From Streptomyces sp. NRRL B-1140 (lineage in GTDB: Bacteria > Actinomycetota > Actinomycetes > Streptomycetales > Streptomycetaceae), in assembly GCF_001280065.1 (NCBI RefSeq), contig NZ_LGEA01000148.1, positions 1-64,000 on the forward strand: a stretch of 64,000 nt of DNA. The letters run 5' to 3'. A program made the translations under genes and the position numbers. Under the pieces are notes generated by a model that saw only the letters and a list, made by a program, of their open reading frames with translations, ran no database searches and was not told the DNA's origin. Positions 18,812-26,664 of the stretch are shown here, piece after piece; position 1 is the first letter of the stretch, and each line of letters opens with the position of its first letter.

Positions 18812-20868
18812 CAGCTCCCCTCGGCCCCGGCGAGCGGCGTGCCGGCCCCGCTGCCCCGGTGCCCCTCGGCTCGACCGATGCCCGTGACCCTCTCGGCGAA
18901 CGGCTCTCCGCGCAGATAGCGGCCGAGCGCGGTGAGCGGGAACACCTGCCGGTAGAGGTGGTAGTTGATCGAGAAGTCCCACGGGAAGCCCGTCCCCGTG
19001 AAGTACGGCTCGTCCCAGGAGCCGTCCTCCCGCTGTGTGGCGGCGAGCCACTCGACGCCGCGCTCGACGGCCTTGGAGTCCCGCTCCCCCGCCGCGAGCA
19101 GGGCCATCAGCGCCCACGCCGTCTGCGAGGCGGTCGAGGCGCCCTTGCCGCTCCACTCCCCGGCGTACTTGTAGGAGCGCAGGTCCTCGCCCCAGCCGCC
19201 GTCGTCGTTCTGGACGGACTCCAGCCAGGACACGGCCCGCCGGATCGCCGGGTGTGCGGCGGGGAGACCGGCGGCGGTCAGCGCGGGCACGACGGACCCG
19301 GTGCCGTAGACGTAGTTGACGCCCCAGCGCCCGAACCACGAGCCGTCCGGTTCCTGCTCGGCGAGCAGCCACTCGATGCCGCGCCGGGTGCGCGGGTCGT
19401 GGGCGAGGCCCTCCACCGCGAGCATCTCCACGACGTGCGCGGTGACGTCGGCGGAGGGCGGGTCGATGACCTCGCCGAAGTCGCAGAACGGCAGCCGGTT
19501 CGGGAAGGGACTGGTGTTGTCGACGTCGAAGGCGGCCCAGGCCCCGTTCTTCGACTGCATGCCGAGCGTCCAGCGCAGGCCGCGCACGACGGCCCGGTCC
19601 AGCCGCTCGGGGTCGTGGTGGGTGATCCGGCGCAGGGCGAGGATCACCTCGGCGGTGTCGTCGATGTCGGGATAGTTGTCGTTGTGGAACTCGAACGCCC
19701 AGCCGCCGGGCCGAAGTCGGGGCCGCTTCACGGACCAGTCGCCGGGCCGGACGATCTCCTCCCCCAGCATCCAGTCGGCCGCCTTCACCAACTGCGGGTG
19801 GTCGGAGGGCAGTCCGGCGTCGGCGAGGGCGATGGCGGCCAGGCAGGTGTCCCACACGGGTGACTGGCAGGCCTCGATCATCCGGGCCCCGTCCTCGCGC
19901 CACACGGCGAACCGGTCCAGGGACGCCAGCCCCTCGCGCATCACGGGGTGTTCGAGGTCGTAGCCGAGCAGGTGCAGGGCGATGATCGAGTACACGGCCG
20001 GGGGCTGGATGCCGCCCCAGCAGCCGTCGTTCTCCTGCCGCTCGATGATCCAGCGGGCGGCGCTGTTCATGGCGGCTCTGCGCAGTCTGCGCGGGGCGAC
20101 CTTCCGCAGGGCGTGCAGGCCCTTGTCCATCCGCTGGAACGCACCGTTCCAACTGAACGGCGGAGCAAGGGGTTTCGGCGGGTTGGGCCGCTCCGGGTCG
20201 GTGTGCAGCTCGTCGAGCGGGAAGGGCGCGGGGCGTACCGGCCGCTTCGCGGAGACGATCGTCAGCGGGACGATGGTCTGCCGCGCCCAGCAGCCGAAGT
20301 CGTAGATGTTGAGCGGCACCCACGTCGGGAGGAAGACGAGCTCCGGCGGGAGTTCGGGCAGGTCCTCCCATTTCCACCAGCCGAACAGGGCCAGCCAGAT
20401 CCGGGTGAAGACCCGGGCGGCGGCGATACCGCCCTGCGCGCGGATCCAGGCGGAGGCCTTCGCCATGTGCGGGGAGTCGGGCGCGTCACCGGCGAGGCGG
20501 AGGGCGACGTACGCCTCGATGGTGGCGGACAGGTCGCCCGGTCCGCCGTAGAAGGTGGCCCAGGTGCCGTCCTCGCCCTGCTCGCCGCGGATGAAGAGGG
20601 CGGCGGCCTGCGTGGTCCTGTCGTCGCGGATACCGAGGAACTGACGGAGCAGCAGGTCCTCGGCGTCCATCGTGACGTTGGTCTCGAGGTCGCCCTTCCA
20701 CCAGCCCTCCGGGTCCTGGAGGGAGAGCAGGAAGCCGGTGGCGCGCCGTGCGGCGCGTGCGGCGGCTTCCGGTACCCCGGCCGCCCCGGGGGTGCGTGTG
20801 TCGGTGTCGCTGGCCGCGGCGGCTCGGGGTGGCAGGGCCCCGGTGCTTCCGCCGGTCGTCGCTGTCAT
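18811..20868 (-). CDS. shc: Squalene-hopene cyclase
   Basis: This protein of about 685 residues cyclises squalene to hopene at the membrane surface. The catalytic DxDD motif appears as DIDDTA near residue 400. Several QW repeats are visible (QDPEGWW, QENDGCWGG, EPDGSWFGRWG, QNDDGGWG, QREDGSW). The conserved AFDVDNTSPFPNRLPFCDFG is present. The ATG at 20868 has GGGGAA upstream. A longer frame to 20946 would begin inside the intercistronic hairpin region. It is the only gene of the upstream half separated by a sizeable gap (122 bp) from its predecessor. Confidence 0.97.
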   Translation of the reverse strand: MTATTGGSTGALPPRAAAASDTDTRTPGAAGVPEAAARAARRATGFLLSLQDPEGWWKGDLETNVTMDAEDLLLRQFLGIRDDRTTQAAALFIRGEQGEDGTWATFYGGPGDLSATIEAYVALRLAGDAPDSPHMAKASAWIRAQGGIAAARVFTRIWLALFGWWKWEDLPELPPELVFLPTWVPLNIYDFGCWARQTIVPLTIVSAKRPVRPAPFPLDELHTDPERPNPPKPLAPPFSWNGAFQRMDKGLHALRKVAPRRLRRAAMNSAARWIIERQENDGCWGGIQPPAVYSIIALHLLGYDLEHPVMREGLASLDRFAVWREDGARMIEACQSPVWDTCLAAIALADAGLPSDHPQLVKAADWMLGEEIVRPGDWSVKRPRLRPGGWAFEFHNDNYPDIDDTAEVILALRRITHHDPERLDRAVVRGLRWTLGMQSKNGAWAAFDVDNTSPFPNRLPFCDFGEVIDPPSADVTAHVVEMLAVEGLAHDPRTRRGIEWLLAEQEPDGSWFGRWGVNYVYGTGSVVPALTAAGLPAAHPAIRRAVSWLESVQNDDGGWGEDLRSYKYAGEWSGKGASTASQTAWALMALLAAGERDSKAVERGVEWLAATQREDGSWDEPYFTGTGFPWDFSINYHLYRQVFPLTALGRYLRGEPFAERVTGIGRAEGHRGSGAGTPLAGAEGS

Positions 20869-20921
20869 GGCTTCCCCTTCGTGCAGTCCTGCATGGCGTG
20901 CATCTGCTGTGGGTCCGCCGT

Positions 20922-20957
20922 CGGCCGGTGCTCCGTGACGACTCACGGCACCGGCCG
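20922..20957 (-). terminator. Intra-operon hairpin between polyprenyl synthase and shc
   Basis: A stem of 9 bp (20922-20930 with 20949-20957) plus 6 bp (20933-20938 with 20943-20948), separated by a 2-nt bulge and capped by a 4-nt loop, lies in the 122-bp gap between the polyprenyl synthase stop and the shc start. It could attenuate transcription, mark an RNA processing site or stabilise the upstream message. The fold is seen directly. The role is unknown. Confidence 0.6.
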
Positions 20958-20990
20958 GCGACTACGCGAGGGCTATTCGGCCGATAGTGA

Positions 20991-22124
20991 TCATCTCTTT
21001 CGTACGACGACGAAGTCCGCGAGGGCCGTGAACTGGTCCCGCACCCGGTCGGGCATGTCGACGGCGTCGAGGGCTTCGATGGCGATGGTGTGCTGACGGC
21101 GTGCCTCGTCGGCGGTCCACTCGCGGCCGCCGGCCTCCTCGATGAGGGCGGCGCGGGCCGCGAACTCCTCCTCGGAGAAGTTCTCGAAGTCGTGCGCCTT
21201 GGCGTCGGCGGCGAGGATCTCGCCGAGCCGCTCGGAGGCGGAGCCGCCCGCCGCCAGGGCGGCCACGACCGGCAGGGACTTCTTGCGCTGGCGCAGATCG
21301 CTCCAGGTCTGCTTGCCGGTGGAGACGGGGTCGCCCCAGATGCCGAGCAGGTCGTCGACGGCCTGGAAGGCGAGGCCCAGGTGGTAGCCGTACTTCTCCA
21401 GGGTGTCGGCGGTGTGGTCGTCGGCACCGCCGAGGACCGCGCCGATGGAGCTGGCACAGGCGAGCAGGGCGCCGGTCTTGTTGCCCTCCATCTCCAGGCA
21501 CTCCTCGACGCTGACGCGGTCGCGGTGCTCGTAGGAGATGTCCTGGGCCTGACCGTCGATCAGGGCGCGGCTGGCAGTGGTCAGGCGGCGGGTGGCGCGG
21601 CCGGCCTCGACGGTGCCGAGTTCCAGGAGCACCTCGTTGGCCAGGGCGAACAGGGCGTCGCCGACCAGGATGGCCTGGGCGGGCCCGTGCACCTTCCACA
21701 CCGTGTCGCGGTGACGGCGCTGCTCGTCGCCGTCCATGAGGTCGTCGTGCAGGAGGGAGAAGTTGTGGACGAGTTCCACGGCGACGGCGCCGGGGATGCC
21801 CGTCTCGGGAGCGGCCGACATGACCTCGGCGGACAGCACCGCGAGGGCGGGGCGCACGGCCTTGCCGCCGTCCCCCTCCGCGGGCCTGCCCTGGGCGTCA
21901 ATCCAGCCGAAGTGGTAGGCGGCAACAGTGTCCATGGGAGGGGCCAGGCGGTCGACGGCCGCCCGCAGTACCGGAGTGGCCAGGGTCCGGCCGCGCTCCA
22001 GCAGCGCGGTCACGTCCACCGCCTCGGCAGTCTTCGAGGCCGGGGGCACAGTGGGCACAGTCTCTCCTCTTGTTGCGGTACCGGGGGTGCGGGGGACGCC
22101 CGCCGCGCCGGCCTGGGCCGGCAT
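20991..22124 (-). CDS. Polyprenyl (farnesyl-type) diphosphate synthase
   Basis: This 377-residue class I trans-prenyltransferase has the first Asp-rich motif LLHDDLMDGDEQRRH (about residues 122-136) and the second, FQAVDDLLGIWGDP. GGKAVRPAL is the IPP-binding region. In this operon it most likely makes farnesyl diphosphate for the squalene synthases. The chain length cannot be read with certainty. The ATG overlaps the hpnE stop by one base (TGATG), with GAGGAGG upstream. The first 60 residues are a low-complexity extension. Confidence 0.93.
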   Translation of the reverse strand: MPAQAGAAGVPRTPGTATRGETVPTVPPASKTAEAVDVTALLERGRTLATPVLRAAVDRLAPPMDTVAAYHFGWIDAQGRPAEGDGGKAVRPALAVLSAEVMSAAPETGIPGAVAVELVHNFSLLHDDLMDGDEQRRHRDTVWKVHGPAQAILVGDALFALANEVLLELGTVEAGRATRRLTTASRALIDGQAQDISYEHRDRVSVEECLEMEGNKTGALLACASSIGAVLGGADDHTADTLEKYGYHLGLAFQAVDDLLGIWGDPVSTGKQTWSDLRQRKKSLPVVAALAAGGSASERLGEILAADAKAHDFENFSEEEFAARAALIEEAGGREWTADEARRQHTIAIEALDAVDMPDRVRDQFTALADFVVVRKR

Positions 22125-23533
22125 CACGCCGCCTCCTCGAAGTCGAAGAGGTGGCGAGGGCGGGGCCGGCCCAGGGCGCCCAGCACGGCGTCCGCCGCGC
22201 TCACACCACTGCGGACCGCACTCTCCATGGTCGCGGGCCACCCGGTGGCGGTCCACGCTCCGGCCAGGCAGAGGCCGGGTGCCTTGGTGCGGGCGCCGGG
22301 CCTGAGGCGGCCGACGCCGGGGGCGGGAGCGAACGTCGCGGTGCGCTCCCGGGTGACGAAGAAGTCCTTCACTTCCGCGCCGCGGGCCGGCGGCAGCAGC
22401 CGCTCCAGCTCGGGCAGGTACCGCTCGCGCAGCACCGCCACGGGCGCGTCGATCTCGTCCTGGGCGGCCGACTGGGACACGGCGAGGTACTGCCCCTCGC
22501 GCAGTCCGGACGCCTCGGTCCGGTCGAAGACCCACTGCACGGGGCTGCCGAGGGCCGTGAAGAAGGGCCGGCCGAGGACCTTGCGGTCGTACACGACATG
22601 GACGTTGAGGATGGGCGCGGTGCCGATCTCCAGGAGCCGTTCGGGTGCGTCCAGGGCGCCCGCGGGCAGCAGGCCGTGCGCCTCGCGCTGCGGTACGGCG
22701 AGGACCACGGCGTCGGCCTGAAGCGTCTCGCCGGGAACCTGGACGGACCACTGCCTCTCCCCGGTCCGCGAGACGGAGGTGACGCGGGTACGGAGCACGG
22801 TGCGCACGCCCGCGGAGTCGAGCGCCTTGCGGGCCAGCCGGTCGTGCAAGTCGCCCAGCGGGACCCGCGCCCAGCCGATGTCGGCCGCGCCCGGGTCGGA
22901 CAGCAGACCGGTCTTGAACACCATCGCGGCCAGCGCCAGCGAGGCGTCGGAAGCGACCGCGTTGAGGGTGGCCACCCCGACCAGGTCCCACAGGGCCTCC
23001 ACGGCGCGCGCCGACTGGCCGTGCGCCGCGAGCCACGTGCCGAAGTCCTGCGTGTCGAGCGCCGGGTCGGTCAGGTCGAGTCCCTTGAGCGCGAGCGCGG
23101 CCCGGCCCACCCTGGCACGGTCGGCGAGCGACAGATGCGGATAGGCGGCGAGGCTGCGGCCCAGGTGCAGCGGCACGGGCAGGGCGTCCCGCCTGAGCCG
23201 GCCGAGCCGACGCCCCTCGGGGCGGGCGAGGTCCAGGACGGGAACATCGAGCCGGTCCTGCAGCGGAGCCAGCGCCGCGCCCTCGATGCGGTCGAGGAAC
23301 CAGCGGTATGCGGTGCAGCAACGCAGGTAGACGTGCTGGCCGTTGTCGACGGTGAGGTCGCCGCGCCGGAAGGAGAAGGCGAGTCCGCCGAGGCGCGGTC
23401 TGCCCTCCAGCAGCGTGACCCGCACCCCGGCGTCGGCGAGCGCGAGCGCCGAGGTGACACCGGCGAGCCCGCCGCCCACCACGACGGTGTGCCGCCGTGG
23501 TGCGACCGCTCCGGACTGTGTGTCGTGGGTCAT
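22124..23533 (-). CDS. hpnE: Hydroxysqualene dehydroxylase / squalene-associated FAD desaturase HpnE
   Basis: This 469-residue FAD-dependent amine-oxidase/phytoene-desaturase-fold protein has the dinucleotide-binding motif VVVGGGLAGVTSALALADAG at about residues 15-35, followed by LLEGRPRLGG. The C-terminal FAD contact region is LCLAGAWTATGWPATMESAV. HpnE converts hydroxysqualene to squalene in the three-enzyme HpnCDE route. The ATG overlaps the stop of the preceding 44-codon gene (ATGA), with GGGAGGG upstream. Confidence 0.93.
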   Translation of the reverse strand: MTHDTQSGAVAPRRHTVVVGGGLAGVTSALALADAGVRVTLLEGRPRLGGLAFSFRRGDLTVDNGQHVYLRCCTAYRWFLDRIEGAALAPLQDRLDVPVLDLARPEGRRLGRLRRDALPVPLHLGRSLAAYPHLSLADRARVGRAALALKGLDLTDPALDTQDFGTWLAAHGQSARAVEALWDLVGVATLNAVASDASLALAAMVFKTGLLSDPGAADIGWARVPLGDLHDRLARKALDSAGVRTVLRTRVTSVSRTGERQWSVQVPGETLQADAVVLAVPQREAHGLLPAGALDAPERLLEIGTAPILNVHVVYDRKVLGRPFFTALGSPVQWVFDRTEASGLREGQYLAVSQSAAQDEIDAPVAVLRERYLPELERLLPPARGAEVKDFFVTRERTATFAPAPGVGRLRPGARTKAPGLCLAGAWTATGWPATMESAVRSGVSAADAVLGALGRPRPRHLFDFEEAA

Positions 23534-23664
23534 CGCGCACCCTCCCCCGCGGCCCGGGCGTGCTGCTCGAACGGTGCACGACCGGCCCTCTCCGTCAGGG
23601 ACGCGGCCCCGGGCCGGAGGGTTGCCCGCCGCTTCTCGCCGATGGCGGCGTCCTTGTCCGTCAC
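23530..23664 (-). CDS. 44-residue small protein in the hopanoid operon
   Basis: This short gene fills the gap between hpnD and hpnE. It starts with GTG, which overlaps the hpnD stop (GTGA). It has AGGAGG 5 nt upstream and ends in an ATGA overlap with hpnE. The product is basic and soluble. It begins MTDKDAAIGEKRRATLRPGA, continues with ASLTERAGRAPFEQHARAAG and ends EGAR. There is no membrane segment. I recall small Streptomyces proteins with a KRRATLR...ASLT pattern (DUF6380), but cannot verify membership. Coupling on both sides argues that it is translated. The function is unknown, perhaps a HpnCDE complex subunit. Confidence 0.8.
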   Translation of the reverse strand: MTDKDAAIGEKRRATLRPGAASLTERAGRAPFEQHARAAGEGAR

Positions 23665-24611
23665 GCACGCCTCCTGACGGTCCGCCGGGTCACATGCCGG
23701 GCGTCGAGACCGGACAGGCCGCGCACGGCGACGTACGCCTTCTCCCGGCCCGGCAGGGAGACCCGGCCGCGCAGCACGGCCTGCGGGTCGCGCTCGATGC
23801 GGTCGAGGAGGCGACGGTAGATGCCGGCCATGGCGGCGACGCAGGCGCCGCTGCGCCGGTCGAGCATGGGGAGCAGCCGGTAGCCCTCGGCGAACAGGGC
23901 GCGGGCCCGACGCACTTCGAAGTGCACGAGGCCCGCGAAGTCGGAGCCCTCCGGTGGCCGCGGCCCGCTGAAGCCGGCGGAGCAGCCGAACTTGGCGAGA
24001 TCGTCGGCGGGCAGGTAGGTCCGCCCGCCCACGGCGTCCTCGCGGACGTCTCTGAGGATGTTGGTGAGCTGAAGCGCGAGCCCGAGCGTGTCGGCATACT
24101 CCGGCGCTCGGTCCACTCCGCGCGCCCCCGGTTCCGTGCCGAACACGCCGAGCGAGAGACGGCCGATCGCGCCCGCTACGCAGCGGCAGTAGACCTTCAG
24201 GTCGTCCCAGGTCTCGTACGTCTCGCCGCGGACGTCCATCAGGACGCCGTCGATGAGCTCGTCCAGGCCGCCGAGCGGGATCGGGAAGGCCCCGGCGGCG
24301 TGCGCGAGGGCGACCGCGACCGGATCGGTGTCGTCCTCGTCGACGCGGTCCTCGCGGATCCGGGTGAGCAGCGCCCGGGTCTCCTCCAGCCTGGCCACCT
24401 TGACGTCGTCGGCGAGCGCGCCGTCACCGATGTCGTCGACCCGCCGCGAGAACGCGTACAGCGCCGACATCGCCCGGCGCTGAGGCGTCGGCAGCAGCCG
24501 GATGCCGTAGGCGAAGTTACGGGCCTGCCGTCCGGTGACGGCCTCGCAGTAGCTGTAGGCGGCGAGTACCGGCGGTGACGTGTGCGGTTCCGACTCCACG
24601 GTCCGGATCAC
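23661..24611 (-). CDS. hpnD: Presqualene diphosphate synthase HpnD
   Basis: This 316-residue protein is of the squalene/phytoene synthase family. The two Asp-rich prenyl-diphosphate sites are seen as RRVDDIGDG (about residue 60) and LRDVREDAVGGRTYLP (about residue 185). In bacteria HpnD makes presqualene diphosphate from two farnesyl diphosphates, and HpnC converts it to hydroxysqualene. The GTG start overlaps the hpnC stop (GTGA), with GAGGAG upstream. It is assigned D rather than C by order and by closer resemblance to HpnD. Confidence 0.93.
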   Translation of the reverse strand: MIRTVESEPHTSPPVLAAYSYCEAVTGRQARNFAYGIRLLPTPQRRAMSALYAFSRRVDDIGDGALADDVKVARLEETRALLTRIREDRVDEDDTDPVAVALAHAAGAFPIPLGGLDELIDGVLMDVRGETYETWDDLKVYCRCVAGAIGRLSLGVFGTEPGARGVDRAPEYADTLGLALQLTNILRDVREDAVGGRTYLPADDLAKFGCSAGFSGPRPPEGSDFAGLVHFEVRRARALFAEGYRLLPMLDRRSGACVAAMAGIYRRLLDRIERDPQAVLRGRVSLPGREKAYVAVRGLSGLDARHVTRRTVRRRA

Positions 24612-25510
24612 CCCTCTCCTCGCAGAGTCACGCCCACCTCGCGCAGCAGCCGGACCTTGCCGGGCGTGGGCGGGCCGGGAAGTACGTCGTATCCGGCGGC
24701 GGCGATCGCGTGGACGGCCGCCCTCCCCCCTGCCACGAACCCTGCGAGCAGCAGCTTCAGCCTGCCGTGGACGCTACCCACCAGGGGGGCGCCTTCATTC
24801 AGGAGATCCCGGGCCCTTTGCGCTTCGTACGCAATCAACGCACGGACCGACGCTCCTGCGGATTTCGTGGCGAGATCCGCTTCCTGGACGTGGAAGCGTT
24901 TCATGTCGGCCGCGGGCAGGTAGACCCGGTCGCGGGCGAGGTCCTCGGCGACGTCCTGGAGGTGCTCGACGATCTGGAGGGCCGTGCAGATCATGTCGGA
25001 GCGGCGGATCCGCTCGGGCGTCGAGGTGCCGGTGACGGCGAGGACGAGACGCCCGACGGGGTTGGCGGACAGCTCGCAGTACGCGAGCAGGTCGTCATAG
25101 GTCTCGTAGCGGCTGACCAGCTGGTCCTGGCGGTTGGCGGCGATCAGGCCGAGGAACGGGCCGGGCGTCATGGAGCAGCGGCGCACGGTCGGCTGGAGGC
25201 GGCGCAGCAGGGGGTGGCGCGGCGTCGAGCCGAAGACCCTGCGCAGGTCCGCCTCGAAGGCGTCGAGCAGCACCAGCCGGTCCTCGGCCTCCTGCGGGCG
25301 GACACCGAGCAGCCGGGCGTCGGCACCGCCGGGGGCGAGGTCGCCGTCGCCGATGTCGTCGACGAGACGGGCGAAGCCGTAGACGGCCATGAGGTCGGTG
25401 CGCCAGGCCCGGGGCAGGAAGAAGGGGGCCACCGGGAAGTTCTCGCCGGCGGCCTTGTCGAGCGTGCCGCGCTCCGGATCGAGGGAGCGCGCCGTGCCGG
25501 TTCCCGTCAC
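24608..25510 (-). CDS. hpnC: Hydroxysqualene synthase HpnC
   Basis: This 300-residue squalene/phytoene synthase family member is the first gene of the hopanoid operon. Asp-rich motifs are FARLVDDIGDG (about residue 50) and EHLQDVAEDLARDRVYLPAA. Proteins of the HpnC branch begin with a segment like ENFPVAPFFLPRAWR, as here. The GTG at 25510 has no good ribosome site, so the exact start is less certain than for its neighbours. The promoter should lie in the upstream gap that ends at the ABC ATPase terminator. Confidence 0.92.
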   Translation of the reverse strand: MTGTGTARSLDPERGTLDKAAGENFPVAPFFLPRAWRTDLMAVYGFARLVDDIGDGDLAPGGADARLLGVRPQEAEDRLVLLDAFEADLRRVFGSTPRHPLLRRLQPTVRRCSMTPGPFLGLIAANRQDQLVSRYETYDDLLAYCELSANPVGRLVLAVTGTSTPERIRRSDMICTALQIVEHLQDVAEDLARDRVYLPAADMKRFHVQEADLATKSAGASVRALIAYEAQRARDLLNEGAPLVGSVHGRLKLLLAGFVAGGRAAVHAIAAAGYDVLPGPPTPGKVRLLREVGVTLRGEG

Positions 25511-25825
25511 CGCCGGCTGCCCGGCGCGGGGACGGCACGTGCTGCGTGGAGCTGGGGAGTTTCCGTAGCCATCGCCGTCACATCTCCCGTTCTACACTGC
25601 CGACCCAATACGCACTATTTCGGACACGCCGCCTCGCCGTCCGCACGGTGGCCCGACGGGCGGTGTCGCGCATTATCGCCCTGATTGCCGTGTTTCGGGA
25701 CCGGTACAGCTTACGTTGTACAACGCGACACGGTTCGTCAGGGTGTCCCGCACATCACGAGAACACACCGATTGGCCCCAAGATTCCTGAGATGGGCCGG
25801 AGTTGACGTTTCCTTTGCAGACGCC
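25511..25825. promoter_or_regulatory. Upstream region of the hopanoid operon
   Basis: This 315-bp stretch is less GC-rich than its surroundings and holds no credible gene. It should contain the hopanoid operon promoter, though I could not identify a convincing -35/-10 pair. A perfect 12-bp palindrome, CGTTGTACAACG, lies at 25714-25725, about 200 bp before hpnC. It is a candidate operator. Confidence 0.5.
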
Positions 25826-25856
25826 GGGCCCCGCCGGAGCAGTTCCGTCGGGGCCC
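25826..25856 (-). terminator. Terminator after the ABC exporter ATPase gene
   Basis: GGGCCCCG (25826-25833) pairs with CGGGGCCC (25849-25856), giving an 8-bp GC stem 16 bp past the stop of the minus-strand ATPase gene. It separates the exporter genes from the hopanoid operon. Confidence 0.6.
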
Positions 25857-25872
25857 TGTCCGAAAGCGCGCG

Positions 25873-26664
25873 CTACTTGCCCGTGAACTTCTCGTACTCC
25901 TTGAGCACCTCGTCGGTGGGGCCGTCCATGCGCAGCTCACCGCGCTCCAGCCACAGGACGCGGTTGCAGGTGTCGCGGATGGACTTGTTGTTGTGGCTGA
26001 CCAGAAACACCGTGCCGGCTTCCTTGCGCAGCTCCCTGATGCGGTCCTCGGAGCGCTTCTGGAACTTGCGGTCGCCGGTCGCCAGGGCCTCGTCGATCAT
26101 GAGGACGTCGTGGTCCTTGGCCGCCGCGATGGAGAAGCGGAGCCTGGCCGCCATGCCGGAGGAGTAGGTGCGCATGGGCAGGGTGATGAAGTCGCCCTTC
26201 TCGTTGATGCCGGAGAAGTCGACGATGTCCTGATAGCGCTCCTTGATCTCCTCGCGGGACATTCCCATGGCGAGGCCGCCCAATATGACGTTGCGTTCGC
26301 CGGTCAGGTCGTTCATCAGGGCCGCGTTGACGCCCAGCAGCGAGGGCTGTCCGTCGGTGTAGACCTTGCCCTGCTCGGCGGGGAGCAGACCGGCGATGGC
26401 GCGCAGCAGGGTCGACTTGCCGGAGCCGTTGGAGCCGATCAGGCCGATCGCCTCGCCGCGGTACGCCACGAAGGAGACGCCCCGCACGGCGTGCACCTTG
26501 CGCACGCCCCGCTCCTCACCACGCTTGACGATGCGGCTGAGGGCGGCGGTGGCGCTGCCCTTGCCAGTCTTGGCGCCGTTGACGCGGTAGACGATGTGCA
26601 GGTCGTCCGCGACGACGGTGGGGATACGCGCGTCCTGCTGCTGGTCGGTCTTCTGCTCAGCCAC
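25873..26664 (-). CDS. ABC exporter ATP-binding protein (Wzt/TagH type)
   Basis: This 263-residue ATPase has Walker A GSNGSGKST (about residues 77-85), the variant signature YSSGMAARLRFSIA typical of polysaccharide and teichoic-acid exporters, and Walker B VLMIDEALATGD. Together with the adjacent ABC-2 permease it should export a lipid-linked glycan, polyol-phosphate polymer or glycolipid. It starts with GTG inside the last codons of the permease gene (8-nt overlap). It has no C-terminal carbohydrate-binding domain, so it is the short TagH/Wzt form. Confidence 0.92.
   Translation of the reverse strand: MAEQKTDQQQDARIPTVVADDLHIVYRVNGAKTGKGSATAALSRIVKRGEERGVRKVHAVRGVSFVAYRGEAIGLIGSNGSGKSTLLRAIAGLLPAEQGKVYTDGQPSLLGVNAALMNDLTGERNVILGGLAMGMSREEIKERYQDIVDFSGINEKGDFITLPMRTYSSGMAARLRFSIAAAKDHDVLMIDEALATGDRKFQKRSEDRIRELRKEAGTVFLVSHNNKSIRDTCNRVLWLERGELRMDGPTDEVLKEYEKFTGK

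Noticed and set aside
20991..23579. An 862-residue fusion of the polyprenyl synthase with upstream sequence
   Set aside because: The extra part is the hpnE gene in a wrong frame. The TGATG junction and GAGGAGG mark the real start at 22124.
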